Of a stretch of 52,964 nucleotides of DNA, positions 1 to 8,863 are shown in pieces. The first letter of the stretch is position 1. The number at the start of each line of letters is the position of its first letter. The position numbers and the translations under genes were made by a program. The stretch is from NCBI RefSeq assembly GCF_016056275.1, contig NZ_JAECZA010000234.1, positions 1 through 52,964 of the forward strand, read 5' to 3'. The notes under the pieces were generated by a model. That model saw nothing but the letters and a program-made list of their open reading frames with translations. It was not told the origin of the DNA and made no database searches. The stretch comes from Dendronalium phyllosphericum CENA369 (GTDB lineage: Bacteria > Cyanobacteriota > Cyanobacteriia > Cyanobacteriales > Nostocaceae).

Positions 1-366
1 CACTTAAGGTATTCAATGTTAAAAACCTTTGTATATGCCGTCTACGACTGTTTTGTTGTATTGGTAGAGGTAAGGTTGCTGCCAGTCTTTCTATCTTCAC
101 CTGTTTCTGATTTTGTAACAACCACACCAACATTTTCAGAGTGATTAACTGTGCTTTATTTAGGTATTTTTCTAAAAAGTTTTGGTAGAATGATGCCAGC
201 ATTATGACGACGGTCTTAATTAAATTACGAGACCGTTCTTTTTTACCATTAAACTGTACCATACAGGTAGCTGCTTAATAACTGTACAGTTCATTCTCAA
301 TAAGTACCCACATTTGTTAAGGGGTCTGTGCCTCTCAAACCTTTATCTGGCTAGGTTTAGAGGCGT
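1..366. other. Intergenic stretch without a recognisable gene
   Basis: I see no coding region here. The only structured element is a terminator-like hairpin at 210-244, listed separately. The stretch ends at a TAG (358-360) immediately upstream of a truncated histidine-kinase reading frame, so the start of that kinase is not preserved here. Confidence 0.6.
210..244 (+). terminator. Rho-independent terminator-like hairpin
   Basis: ACGGTCT (210-216) and AGACCGT (230-236) form a perfect 7-bp stem with a 13-nt loop, followed by TCTTTTTT. This is the layout of an intrinsic terminator for rightward transcription. No gene lies upstream of it within the window, so it would end either a gene left of the window or a short RNA encoded at 1-210. 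Confidence 0.55.
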
Positions 367-681
367 TTGTCGCCCCTTGAAATTAATGGCATTCAAGCCA
401 CACCCAGCGGCGGACAAGTGACGGTGGTTTTAGAAAGTAGCGATCGCTACGCCTTTATTGTCGTCCAAGATACAGGAATTGGTATTGCCCCAGAGGAGCG
501 CAGTCGCATCTTTAACCGCTTCTACCGCATCAATCAAAACCGTTCTCGTGCTTCTGGAGGATCTGGATTAGGATTAGCACTGGCAAGTGCGATCGCTAGT
601 TCTCATAAAGGTAGTATTCAAGTGCAGAGTCAGCTAAATAAAGGCAGTATCTTTACAGTCAAACTTCCTTTACAACACTAA
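367..681 (+). pseudogene. Truncated histidine kinase, C-terminal ATPase domain only
   Basis: The 104 residues are the tail of a HATPase_c domain. A partial N box (NGIQATPSGG), the G1 box DTGIGI, the F-box region RIFNRFYRI and the G2 box GSGLGLALA are all visible, and the frame ends just after the usual final strand (GSIFTVKLPL). No sensor, HisKA dimerisation domain or phosphoacceptor histidine precedes it, and an in-frame TAG sits directly upstream, with only a TTG as possible start. An intact kinase is normally over 350 residues, so this is most simply a gene remnant. Expression as a stand-alone ATPase fragment is possible but unsupported. Confidence 0.75.
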
Positions 682-1023
682 GCAAAAGAGGGTTTGAAAG
701 AGTTTTTGAGAAAGTCTTGTTATTAACAATACCTTTGCCAATTTTTGAAAATGCCCGCAGAGTGATGGTTTCGGGGTATGGGTTTAAACCCTAGTTCAAA
801 AGCTTGAAACCTTTACTGTCTGAGGAAATTAGCTTTTTTCTCTAGCTCTAATCCTCTAATTTTGGCGAAGGTATCGATTAATTTAATTTATAAATTGGAA
901 CAATAAAAATATTTGCTTCTATTACTCAATGTTTTTAAAATACTTGTGTAAAGTCAGACCGCCAAAAATTCGAGTTTCGCTTTCTAGTATCAATCTAAAA
1001 AAGTTTGTCGCAAAGGAAGCATC
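682..1023. other. Intergenic region upstream of the TauE/SafE gene
   Basis: About 340 bases with no coding region that I can support. It holds a short palindrome GGGTTTAAACCC near 780 and an AT-rich segment at 880-950 that may contain the promoter of the downstream transporter pair. No terminator with a clear T-run was found after the kinase fragment. Confidence 0.45.
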
Positions 1024-1860
1024 ATGAACATTCTAGAATTTTCTTTACTGGTATGGCTTGGATCTTTGAGCGCCGGATTTTTGGGAGCGTTAACGGGGTT
1101 GGGTGGTGGGGTAGTAATTGTTCCCCTCTTAACTGTAGTTTTTGGAGTTGATATTCACTATGCTATTGGTGCTTCTTTAGTATCTGTGATTGCTACTTCC
1201 AGTGGCGCAGCATCTGCCTACGTTAAGGAAGGATACACAAATCTGCGATTGGGAATGTTCCTCGAAGTAGCTACAACATTTGGTGCAATATTCGGAGCAA
1301 TTGTTGCAGCAAAAATTTCAACTCAGATACTTGCTATTGTGTTTGGAATTATTTTGCTCTACTCAGCATATTTATCCCGTCAAAGCAGGAATGAACATCT
1401 CAATAATTTATCATCTAACCCTCTAGCAATTCGATTGAAGCTGACTGGTACATATCCAACACCAGAGGGAGAGCAGTCTTACAACGTGCGTAGTGTAACC
1501 TTTGGATTTGGATTAATGTTTGTAGCTGGTGTAATTTCTGGGTTGCTGGGTATTGGGTCTGGAGCGTTCAAGGTCTTAGCAATGGATCGAGTTATGCGTA
1601 TCCCATTCAAGGTTTCTACAACCACCAGCAATTTCATGATTGGGGTAACCGCAGCGGCTAGTGCTGGGATCTACCTGAGTCGAGGTTACATCGATCCCGG
1701 ATTAACTATGCCTGTAATGTTAGGGGTACTCTTAGGTGCTGTTTTAGGAGCGCGGATACTGATGAGAGCTAGAGTACCGCTTCTACGGAATATTTTTAGT
1801 GTGGTAATTTTGATGCTAGCGCTAGAAATGATTTACAAAGGTTTAACAGGGAAGCTTTAA
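1024..1860 (+). CDS. TauE/SafE family sulfite exporter-like permease
   Basis: A 278-residue polytopic membrane protein of the TauE/SafE (former DUF81) family, whose members export sulfite, sulfoacetate or other small organic anions across the inner membrane. The two glycine-rich half-repeats are visible: GALTGLGGGVVIVPLL near residue 20 and SGLLGIGSGAFKVLAM near residue 170, each starting a bundle of hydrophobic segments. The ATG is preceded by AAGGAAG at good spacing. The stop codon lies one base before the next ATG, so the DUF1634 gene is almost certainly co-translated. The substrate cannot be read from sequence. Confidence 0.88.
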   Translation: MNILEFSLLVWLGSLSAGFLGALTGLGGGVVIVPLLTVVFGVDIHYAIGASLVSVIATSSGAASAYVKEGYTNLRLGMFLEVATTFGAIFGAIVAAKISTQILAIVFGIILLYSAYLSRQSRNEHLNNLSSNPLAIRLKLTGTYPTPEGEQSYNVRSVTFGFGLMFVAGVISGLLGIGSGAFKVLAMDRVMRIPFKVSTTTSNFMIGVTAAASAGIYLSRGYIDPGLTMPVMLGVLLGAVLGARILMRARVPLLRNIFSVVILMLALEMIYKGLTGKL

Positions 1861-1861
1861 C

Positions 1862-2239
1862 ATGTCTCTAAAAAGGCGTACTAAGTTTGAGCAACGCTTT
1901 GAGCAATTTATTGGCAATCTGTTAAGAGTTGGGGTTATCCTTGCCACCACCTTGGTGCTAATAGGTGGAATTTTATACTTAATTCGCCACGGAACTGAGG
2001 TTCCTAACTACCAGTTTTTTCGAGGAGTATCGCCGGAGTTTCGCACTCCAGATGGGGTAAAAACATCAATATTATTAGGTCGTAACCGAGGCATTATTCA
2101 ACTAGGACTACTGCTACTGATTGCTACTCCTGTTATCCGAGTAATTTTTTCTCTATTTGCCTTTATTAAACTACGAGATTTTACTTATATAATTGTGACT
2201 TTAATTGTACTCTTGGGGCTGATATACAGCCTAATTTGA
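1862..2239 (+). CDS. DUF1634 domain membrane protein
   Basis: A 125-residue protein with three hydrophobic segments (about residues 20-42, 75-95 and 103-123), matching the small DUF1634 family commonly found next to TauE/SafE permeases. It starts one base after the permease stop codon, consistent with translational coupling and a role as accessory subunit of that transporter. The partnership is inferred from this arrangement; the biochemical role of DUF1634 is not known to me. A hairpin with TCTGGGAT/ATCCCAGA arms (2282-2321) follows but lacks a T-run. Confidence 0.8.
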   Translation: MSLKRRTKFEQRFEQFIGNLLRVGVILATTLVLIGGILYLIRHGTEVPNYQFFRGVSPEFRTPDGVKTSILLGRNRGIIQLGLLLLIATPVIRVIFSLFAFIKLRDFTYIIVTLIVLLGLIYSLI

Positions 2240-2382
2240 GGAAATTATTAGCTCTGTTTTATAAATTCTGGAAGAGATTAATCTGGGATGCTGACAGCAT
2301 AAGACTTTTATTAATCCCAGAGTGACATAAGAAGGATAAGTCGGCAGAAATCGAATTCAAGCGATCGCTAAAATACTAGATA

Positions 2383-2455
2383 TGGAGGTTAGCGGACTCG
2401 AACCGCTGACATCCTGCTTGCAAAGCAGGCGCTCTACCAACTGAGCTAAACCCCC
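2383..2455 (-). tRNA. tRNA-Ala (anticodon UGC)
   Basis: The minus strand folds into a complete 73-nt cloverleaf: a 7-bp acceptor stem starting GGGGGTT, a D-arm with AGTTGGTA loop, an anticodon stem CCTGC/GCAGG with loop TTTGCAA (anticodon TGC), a short variable region ATGTC, a T-arm with TTCGAGT loop, and discriminator A. The third acceptor pair is G3-U70, the alanine identity element. No CCA is encoded. It faces the divergently transcribed trhO gene about 70 bases away. Confidence 0.97.
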
Positions 2456-2527
2456 GTAAAATGAAAAAGGCGGGTAAATTTTACTGCCGTTGTTATTGTA
2501 ACCGAAGATTGTGCCGTTACTAAAGGA

Positions 2528-3430
2528 ATGAAGCAAAAAAATATCCAAGTAGTTGCAGCACTTTATAAATTTGTGCGGCTGCCAGACTTTGCCGAAAAAC
2601 AAGAACCCCTTTTGTCTTACTGCTTATCGCAAGATGTCAAAGGAACTATTCTGCTAGCGGCAGAAGGTATTAACGGTACAATTGCGGGTTCGCGTCAGGC
2701 GATTGACTCAGTTTTGGGCTTTCTGCGTTCTGACCCCCGGTTAGCAGACTTAGAACACAAAGAGTCGCATACAAACACTCCACCATTCGAGCGGATGAAG
2801 GTGCGGTTGAAGCGAGAAATTGTCACTCTGGGTTTACCTGAAATCGATCCGAATGAGCAGGTTGGTACTTATGTCAATCCCCAAGAATGGAATGATTTGA
2901 TTTCTGACCCAGAAGTAACTGTGGTTGATACTCGCAATGATTATGAAGTGAATATCGGTACTTTCAAAGGAGCGCAAAATCCTCAAACTGAATCATTTCG
3001 AGAATTTCCTGAATATGTTCGCCACCAGCTTGACCCCAACGAACATAAAAAAGTAGCTCTGTTTTGTACTGGCGGGATTCGCTGTGAAAAGGCTTCATCT
3101 TTCATGCTTGCCCAAGGCTTTGCAGAAGTTTATCACCTCAAAGGTGGCATTCTTAAATATTTAGAAGAAGTTCCAAATGAAGAGAGTTTATGGCAAGGCG
3201 AATGTTTTGTCTTTGATGAGCGAGTAGCCGTCCGTCATGGTTTGGAGTCAGGGAGTCATGAATTGTGTTTCTGTTGTGGATATCCGATTTCTCAAACAGA
3301 TAAAACATCTCCCAAGTATGAGGAAGGCATTTCTTGTGCCTACTGCTTTGATAGCCTCACCGCAGAAAAAAGAATGCGTCAGCAAGAAAAATGGCGACAG
3401 TACCAATTAAAAATGAAAAATGAAAAATAG
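2528..3430 (+). CDS. trhO: tRNA uridine(34) hydroxylase, rhodanese family (TrhO/YceA)
   Basis: The 300-residue protein has the TrhO (UPF0176) architecture: an N-terminal acylphosphatase-like domain (residues 1-95), a rhodanese domain (about 115-225) with the catalytic cysteine in [13 protein letters not shown], and a C-terminal cysteine-rich tail with FCC, CGYP and CAYC motifs. The family catalyses oxygen-dependent hydroxylation of uridine 34 in tRNA, the first step to 5-methoxy or 5-carboxymethoxy uridine. Length is normal for cyanobacteria. The start codon almost touches AAAGGA, so start spacing is tight. It is monocistronic, divergent from the tRNA and convergent with the methyltransferase. 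Confidence 0.9.
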   Translation: MKQKNIQVVAALYKFVRLPDFAEKQEPLLSYCLSQDVKGTILLAAEGINGTIAGSRQAIDSVLGFLRSDPRLADLEHKESHTNTPPFERMKVRLKREIVTLGLPEIDPNEQVGTYVNPQEWNDLISDPEVTVVDTRNDYEVNIGTFKGAQNPQTESFREFPEYVRHQLDPNEHKKVALFCTGGIRCEKASSFMLAQGFAEVYHLKGGILKYLEEVPNEESLWQGECFVFDERVAVRHGLESGSHELCFCCGYPISQTDKTSPKYEEGISCAYCFDSLTAEKRMRQQEKWRQYQLKMKNEK

Positions 3431-3467
3431 CCAGTCTTTGCCATTTTTAATCAGAGAGAATATTAAT

Positions 3468-4130
3468 TTAATTCTTCAGCGCCAGAGTCAAACCATCGGC
3501 AATTGGCAATAAGCTGAGACTGATTCGCTTATCTTGATGCAATTTGTGATTAAAGGCGCGAATCTTTTTGGTTCTATTGTCTTGCACTTGAGGATCTGCA
3601 ACCCTTCCCGACCAGAGAACATTATCGATCGCAATCATTCCTCCCGCACGAATTAGTTGCAGCGATCGCTCATAATAATTATCGTAGTTGCTTTTGTCGG
3701 CATCAATGAAAGCAAAATCAAAGCTTTCTGCTTCGCCTGCTGCTAGCAATCGATCCAAAGTCTCTAAGGCTGGGGCGATATGCAAGTCGATTTTATTTGC
3801 CACTCCTGCTTGCTGCCAATAACGACGAGCGATCGCGCTAAACTCTTCACTAACATCACAGGCTACTACTTTGCCGTCAGTCGGTAATGCCAATGCCACT
3901 ACCAAGGAACTATAACCTGTAAATACTCCTATATCTAAAGTTTTCTTTGCCCTCAGTAACTCTACCAGCCACGCCATTAGCTGTCCCTGTTCTGGCGCAA
4001 TCTGCATTCTAGCCATTGGATGCTGGGCTGTTTCCTGCCTGAGTTGCGTTAATATTTCTGGCTCTCGTAAAGAAATAGACAGTAAATAGTTATACAGATT
4101 GGGTTCGAGTCCCAGTGTGTGAGTTGTCAT
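3468..4130 (-). CDS. Class I SAM-dependent O-methyltransferase (caffeoyl-CoA type)
   Basis: A 220-residue member of O-methyltransferase family 3. The SAM motif DIGVFTGYSSLVVALAL (about residues 62-78) and the metal-binding acidic motif AFIDADKSNYDNYYE (about 138-152) are intact, and the N-terminus TLGLEPNLYNYLLSIS is typical of the cyanobacterial members. The likely reaction is divalent-cation-dependent methylation of a catechol-like hydroxyl; the natural substrate is unknown. The ATG is embedded in a heptamer array (TTGTCAG/TTGTCAA, 4131-4160), and no Shine-Dalgarno sequence is visible upstream of it. Confidence 0.88.
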   Translation of the reverse strand: MTTHTLGLEPNLYNYLLSISLREPEILTQLRQETAQHPMARMQIAPEQGQLMAWLVELLRAKKTLDIGVFTGYSSLVVALALPTDGKVVACDVSEEFSAIARRYWQQAGVANKIDLHIAPALETLDRLLAAGEAESFDFAFIDADKSNYDNYYERSLQLIRAGGMIAIDNVLWSGRVADPQVQDNRTKKIRAFNHKLHQDKRISLSLLPIADGLTLALKN

Positions 4131-4160
4131 TGGTCAGTTGTCAATTGTCAGTTGTCATTG
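4131..4160. repeat. Heptanucleotide tandem repeat abutting a start codon
   Basis: Successive TTGTCAG/TTGTCAA heptamers, the STRR-type repeat of heterocystous cyanobacteria, run up to the methyltransferase start. On the minus strand the start ATGACAACT reads as one more imperfect unit, so the array replaces the normal ribosome-binding region. Confidence 0.75.
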
Positions 4161-4164
4161 TCCC

Positions 4165-4312
4165 CCTTCGGGTGACGCTCGTACCTCGCTAACGCTGCGC
4201 TAACGGCAGTTCGCAACCCACGGAAACCCTTACGGGTGACGCTCGTGCCTCGCTAACGCTGCGCTAACGGCAGTTCCTCCACTTGGGGAAACCCCAAGAC
4301 TGGACTGCCTCA
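4165..4312. repeat. GC-rich intergenic repeat element with two 43-bp copies
   Basis: Two near-identical 43-nt units beginning GGGTGACGCTCGT and ending GCTAACGGCAGTTC lie at 4170-4212 and 4234-4276 (64-nt period), followed by a stem CTTGGGG/CCCCAAG and the stretch GGACTGCCTCACCGCG. Related sequence occurs at 47690-47830 and 48345-48490, so this is a dispersed family. Its base composition is far more GC-rich than the neighbours. No coding potential is visible. Confidence 0.8.
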
Positions 4313-5389
4313 CCGCGTCCCTGCGTCCCCGCGTCCCTCCATCCTCTCCTCTGGTTCAGAACTGCGAATTTCCTCAATTTGACCAACTTCAAAAATGAGG
4401 GTGAATGTTTGGCCCATCTGTCCTTTTATGAATTCTTCTAATAACTGTACTTGTCGAGGCGTGACAGGTTGCTTTGCCCGAACGCTGAGACGAACAACTG
4501 GAGGATTCGCCAACCAGTTGGTACTACTGTTAAGCAGTTGCAATCGTTGAAAAGTAACAGTTCTGTTCAATAATGCTTTTTGCAAGCTGCTTTCTAGTTG
4601 TGCTTGGCGGATTAGTCTAAAAAAACTAACACCTAAGGGAATTAATAGGATAGCTGTTAAAACCGCAGTCAAAATCAGTGGTTTGCGTGCCTGAGCGAAA
4701 GAAGTATAACCTGCTACCAAAAATATCAGCATACAGGAAAGGGAAATACCTAGTAAGTTAGTCATGTAGAGTAGGGTTGCTCCTAAACTGAGTTCCCAGT
4801 TTCCCTTTGCTAAACCTAATCCAATGACGCACACAGGAGGCATGAGAGCAACAGCAATTGCTGTTCCGGCTACACTACCAGAAATTTTCGGCTCAACTTT
4901 CGCCCAACCACTAATACCACCAGCTACCACTGCAATTCCTAAATCTAATAGTGTTGGTCTAGAACGGGCTAGTACTTCACTACCATAACTAGGTATCCCT
5001 AAAAATAAACCGAGACAGTAGGCAATAACCACAGCCATCACTGTACCTACGGCAACAGCAATTACTCCTTTGCGGAATAAAATAATATCGGCTTGCAAAG
5101 CGCCAAAAGCTAAACCCCGAATTGGTAACATCAAAGGTGCAATAATCATAGCTCCGATGATGACGGCGCTACTGTTCGACAATAAACCAAAGCTAGCGAT
5201 CGCACAGGAGCCAATAATCAAAGTAATGTAAGATGAGTCTAAGTTTGACTCTGCCAGCAAGTCTGTATGTAGCTGTTGGATTTGCTCTGGCTGCGAACCT
5301 CTGCGTCGGAAATTTTTAAAGCGGTCTCGAATGCTCCTGCCCAAGACCTTCCTCCTAGAATACTGGGTTAAATCAGGTGTGACAGTCAT
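4310..5389 (-). CDS. DUF389 (TIGR00341) family membrane protein
   Basis: A 359-residue integral membrane protein. The DUF389 core is recognisable from about residue 55 to 265: YITLIIGSCAIASFGLL, the signature NSSAVIIGAMIIAPLMLPI, and further hydrophobic segments with a conserved Pro-rich MPPVCVIGLGLAKG. A soluble tail of about 90 residues follows. Function is unknown in the family. The final residues (EERMEGRGDAGTR) are encoded by the GCGTCCC-rich edge of the adjacent repeat element, so the extreme C-terminus is probably repeat-derived. It is divergent from the antiporter gene over an 88-bp spacer. Confidence 0.85.
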   Translation of the reverse strand: MTVTPDLTQYSRRKVLGRSIRDRFKNFRRRGSQPEQIQQLHTDLLAESNLDSSYITLIIGSCAIASFGLLSNSSAVIIGAMIIAPLMLPIRGLAFGALQADIILFRKGVIAVAVGTVMAVVIAYCLGLFLGIPSYGSEVLARSRPTLLDLGIAVVAGGISGWAKVEPKISGSVAGTAIAVALMPPVCVIGLGLAKGNWELSLGATLLYMTNLLGISLSCMLIFLVAGYTSFAQARKPLILTAVLTAILLIPLGVSFFRLIRQAQLESSLQKALLNRTVTFQRLQLLNSSTNWLANPPVVRLSVRAKQPVTPRQVQLLEEFIKGQMGQTFTLIFEVGQIEEIRSSEPEERMEGRGDAGTR

Positions 5390-5477
5390 CCTGTCAACTT
5401 AAAGAATTACACTGTACTGGTGTCATCTGAAAATAATTAGATAAACACAAGTGTAAAATTCTACTATAAATCTTTCT

Positions 5478-7046
5478 ATGGTAATGGAATCGGCTATTAG
5501 TGAAGAAGTTATTGCAGGCAATCTCAAGCAATTTCTTTTAGTACTTTCGGTATCTTTAGGTGTAGCCACGCTACCGCAGATATTTAGCTGGTTTCGTCAG
5601 ATACCTTACACATTACTACTAGTAATTGTAGGGTTAGGGTTAGCATTTGTTGATGTCCGTCTGGTGACTCTTTCCCCCGAATTAATTTTGTTTATTTTTT
5701 TACCTCCACTCTTGTTTGAAGCCGCGTGGAATTTGAAATGGCTGGACTTGAAGCGGGATTTAGTACCAATTTGCCTCTATGCGGTGTTCGGAGTAATTAT
5801 TTCTATTGTGGGGGTGGCAATAGGTTTGAATCAATTCGCTGGACTATCGTTAACTACAGCTTTACTTATCGGGGCCAGTTTGTCTGCTACCGATCCGGTT
5901 TCTGTTACAGCTTTGTTTCGGGAATTGGGGGTAGGAAAGCGCCTTGTCACCTTAATGGAAGGCGAAAGCTTATTCAATGATGGTATGGCAGTGGTGGCCT
6001 TTGGGTTTTTGGTGGCGCTACCTTTGGGAACTGCTCAATTGGGGCTGCAACCAATTTTGATCCAGTTTTTTACAGTTGTTGGTATCGGGGTAGCAGTAGG
6101 AGGTTTAATTGGCTTTGCGATTTCCTATCTTACCCAGCGCTTCGATTTGCCTATGGTAGAACAATCTTTAACTTTGGTATCCGCTTACGGTACTTACTTG
6201 ATTACTGAAGACTTGGGCGGTTCTGGGGTAATGGGGGTTGTCACTACAGGCTTAATTTTAGGCAACTTTGGCTCTCGTATCGGTATGAATCCCCGAACTC
6301 GGATTATCGTATCTGAATTTTGGGAATTTTTAGCGTTTTTTGTCAATTCAATTGTTTTTTTGCTGATTGGCGACCAAATACACTTTGTTGTTTTAGGAGA
6401 AAACCTGCCATTTATTTCGATCGCAGTAGGAGCAATGATTTTGATGCGGGCAGTCGCTATTTATCTCCTCAGCAATTTGAGTACTGCCATCACCAAATCA
6501 GCGATCGCCTTACCAGAGCAAACTATACTCTGGTGGGGAGGATTACGCGGTTCTGTTTCCATTGCCCTAGCATTGAGCGTACCAACAGTACTGCCAGAGC
6601 GAGAAAAAATCATCGCTACAGTGTTTGGAGTCGTTTTATTTACCCTACTAGTTCAAGGATTGTCAATTAAACCCCTGTTGCAAAAACTCAAGCTTTTGGG
6701 CGATGCACCTATACGCGAACAGTATTTGGAGTTTGTTGCCCGTCACGTGGCCCTAGAACGTGTTTTGCAACACCTGCAAACAGATAAACATCCAGGCAGG
6801 GATCGAGAGTTTTACCGTTACCAAGAGAAACTCATCATAGGTGAAATTGAGAATCTACAAGGTTCAATTGACAAGTTGCAAAGTGAATATCCCAATCTTC
6901 AAACCTTTACAAATGAACAGTTGCGAGGAGAACTGCTAGCAATTGAAGCGGATACTTATGCAGAATTTGTCAGGTCTGGTAAGTTAAATAAAGAACTTTC
7001 GCCCTTACTCCAAGACGTTTTGCAGCACGAAAATGATAAATATTGA
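5478..7046 (+). CDS. CPA1-family Na+/H+ antiporter
   Basis: A 522-residue monovalent cation/proton antiporter. About twelve membrane segments fill residues 15-410, and the CPA1 transport core is intact: GASLSATDPVSV near residue 137 followed by MEGESLFNDGMAVVAF with the Asn-Asp pair of electroneutral exchangers. A cytosolic, helix-rich C-terminal tail of about 110 residues follows (RHVALERVLQHLQ onward), probably regulatory. Expected role is Na+ or K+ extrusion and pH homeostasis at the plasma membrane. It resembles cyanobacterial NhaS1/NhaP-type proteins, but I do not assign a symbol. ATG at 5478 or 5484 are both possible. Confidence 0.9.
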   Translation: MVMESAISEEVIAGNLKQFLLVLSVSLGVATLPQIFSWFRQIPYTLLLVIVGLGLAFVDVRLVTLSPELILFIFLPPLLFEAAWNLKWLDLKRDLVPICLYAVFGVIISIVGVAIGLNQFAGLSLTTALLIGASLSATDPVSVTALFRELGVGKRLVTLMEGESLFNDGMAVVAFGFLVALPLGTAQLGLQPILIQFFTVVGIGVAVGGLIGFAISYLTQRFDLPMVEQSLTLVSAYGTYLITEDLGGSGVMGVVTTGLILGNFGSRIGMNPRTRIIVSEFWEFLAFFVNSIVFLLIGDQIHFVVLGENLPFISIAVGAMILMRAVAIYLLSNLSTAITKSAIALPEQTILWWGGLRGSVSIALALSVPTVLPEREKIIATVFGVVLFTLLVQGLSIKPLLQKLKLLGDAPIREQYLEFVARHVALERVLQHLQTDKHPGRDREFYRYQEKLIIGEIENLQGSIDKLQSEYPNLQTFTNEQLRGELLAIEADTYAEFVRSGKLNKELSPLLQDVLQHENDKY

Positions 7047-7508
7047 AGATGGGCGCTTTTGAGAATTCGTCGCGGGTCTTTTTACCTCAAGCTTTTGTTC
7101 TAACTTCTAAATTTCTTTTACCTCTTAAGGCTGAGTATATTTCAATTTTCTTTCCATCTACAGAGTGATAAACTCCAGCAACTTACATAGTTAACTTGAA
7201 TCAGATGAACAGGAGAAATCCTCCATCTAAGAGAGTTGTGTACTTGTTTTCGTGGTCAGATTAAGAGCGTGTGTCAGGTGTGAGGAGAAATAAAGTCGGT
7301 CACGTGCAGTTGTCAGCAATTAGTACGTTTGGCTTACATCAAGGCTAAAAACACCTCAACTTGCTAGTTGTAAGTAGGTGTCAAAGTAACAAGTAAACCT
7401 TGGTTTGAATTATCGATCCAAGGTTTATTTTTGGAAATCGTCAAAGTAAAAAAATATTTATTGTGATTTCCCCATCTTAAATTCTTAGTCAACGATTGGA
7501 AGAATTTT
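7047..7508. other. Intergenic region between antiporter and SDR genes
   Basis: About 460 bases with no supported coding region. The only clear structure is a terminator-like hairpin at 7394-7432. The segment 7433-7500 should contain the SDR promoter. Confidence 0.5.
7394..7432 (+). terminator. Terminator-like hairpin
   Basis: TAAACCTTGG (7394-7403) and CCAAGGTTTA (7418-7427) are perfect 10-bp arms around a 14-nt loop, followed by five T. It lies about 350 bases after the antiporter stop, so it could end a long 3' UTR or a separate small RNA ahead of the SDR gene. Confidence 0.5.
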
Positions 7509-8366
7509 ATGCCAGAAGAGCAAACATTACAGCCACCACAGCAACAGCAACCACCAGGTACTGAATCAGAAATGACACCAAAACCACAAGCAGATGACGA
7601 TCGCTATCGAGGTAGTGGTAAGTTACAAGATAAAGTGGCATTAATTACAGGTGGAGATAGTGGTATTGGTCGTGCTGTAGCGATCGCATTTGCCAAAGAA
7701 GGTGCAGATGTGGCCATTGTTTACCTCAACGAACACGATGATGCTAAAGAAACCAAGCATTTGGTAGAAAAACAAGGACGGCGGGCGGTAGCAATCGCAG
7801 GCGATATTACCGATGAAAATTTCTGTCAGCAAGCTGTACAACAAACCGTAGATGAATTTGGCAAACTAGATATTTTAATTAATAATGCTGCCGAACAACA
7901 TCCCCAAAAAAGTATTGAAGATATTACTAAAGAACAATTAGAGCGGACTTTTAGCACGAATATTTTCTCGATGTTTTACCTGACAAAAGCCGCTCTCAAT
8001 CACTTGCAACCAGGCAGTGCGATCGTTAATACCACATCCGTGACAGCTTATCAAGGTAATCCACAACTACTTGATTACTCTTCTACCAAAGGTGCGATCG
8101 TTGCCTTTACCCGTTCTTTATCGCTAAATTTGATAGATAAGCAAATTCGGGTTAATGCTGTAGCACCAGGTCCGATTTGGACACCTTTAATTCCCTCGAC
8201 TTTTCCAGAAGAGAAAGTTGAAAATTTTGGCAAACAAGTGCCGATGCAACGCGCAGGACAACCTGAAGAAGTTGCACCCAGCTATGTATTTTTAGCTTCT
8301 GATGATGCTTCTTATATATCTGGTCAAGTGTTACATCCCAACGGGGGAAATGTAGTCAACGGTTAA
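7509..8366 (+). CDS. SDR-family NAD(P)-dependent oxidoreductase (stress-type)
   Basis: A 285-residue classical short-chain dehydrogenase with a 40-residue Gln/Pro-rich N-terminal extension, as in Bacillus YdaD/YhxC-type general stress dehydrogenases. The cofactor motif is GGDSGIGRA (about residues 48-56), NNAA follows at about 126, the catalytic Ser is in NTTSVTAY and the catalytic YSSTK lies at about 190-194. The C-terminal SGQVLHPNGG is family-typical. Substrate is unknown; reduction of carbonyl compounds is expected. GGAAGAA lies eight bases before the ATG. A stress role is inferred from homologues only. Confidence 0.9.
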   Translation: MPEEQTLQPPQQQQPPGTESEMTPKPQADDDRYRGSGKLQDKVALITGGDSGIGRAVAIAFAKEGADVAIVYLNEHDDAKETKHLVEKQGRRAVAIAGDITDENFCQQAVQQTVDEFGKLDILINNAAEQHPQKSIEDITKEQLERTFSTNIFSMFYLTKAALNHLQPGSAIVNTTSVTAYQGNPQLLDYSSTKGAIVAFTRSLSLNLIDKQIRVNAVAPGPIWTPLIPSTFPEEKVENFGKQVPMQRAGQPEEVAPSYVFLASDDASYISGQVLHPNGGNVVNG

Positions 8367-8542
8367 ATAAAAAGGTTAAGAGTTAAAAATTAAGAGTTAT
8401 GAGAGTTATTTAATTATTCATTCTCGCCCTAAATTTTAACTCTTAAGTCTATTTGCTTGTCTTCCATGAGATGGATGCACTAATGTTGAAAAATTGCTAA
8501 TTTAACAAAGCATAGACAATTATTAAAAAGAACTACAGACCT

Positions 8543-8800
8543 ATGGCATCTGCAAAACCATTGCATGGCACAGAACTAGTAGATTGTGCTAGAGCAAATG
8601 CGAAGCAGGGAATTGAAACTGCTGCTTATCAATGTGGTTATGGCGACGATCTCAATACTTTTGCAAGAGAACTACGCCAAGCTTGTGAAGAAATGAATTT
8701 ACAAGTTAAGGAACTCAGCGAACTGATTACCGACCAAGACCTGATATTGCAATTGGGTACGGGCGAAGTCGTAGCTCCAGATACGGCTTCAGAACTATAA
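8543..8800 (+). CDS. Conserved hypothetical protein (85 aa)
   Basis: A small acidic soluble protein with no membrane segment. It has two cysteines (LVDCARANAKQG and AAYQCGYG) in the first third, a third in RQACEEM, and a helical second half rich in Glu, Leu and Gln. I do not recognise a named domain, but composition and codon use match a real cyanobacterial gene. It follows the SDR gene by about 175 bases on the same strand and could share its regulation. Function unknown. Confidence 0.7.
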   Translation: MASAKPLHGTELVDCARANAKQGIETAAYQCGYGDDLNTFARELRQACEEMNLQVKELSELITDQDLILQLGTGEVVAPDTASEL

Positions 8801-8863
8801 AAGTTAAGAGTGAGGAGTGAGAAATGTTGAAGAAAAAATATTTAACTCACAACTCACAATCCA

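Noticed and set aside
2357-2602. Minus-strand open frame spanning the tRNA-Ala gene
   Set aside because: It runs through a well-folded tRNA and into the opposite strand of trhO. The GLAQLVERLLCKQDVSGSSP-like peptide is the usual artefact of translating a tRNA gene.
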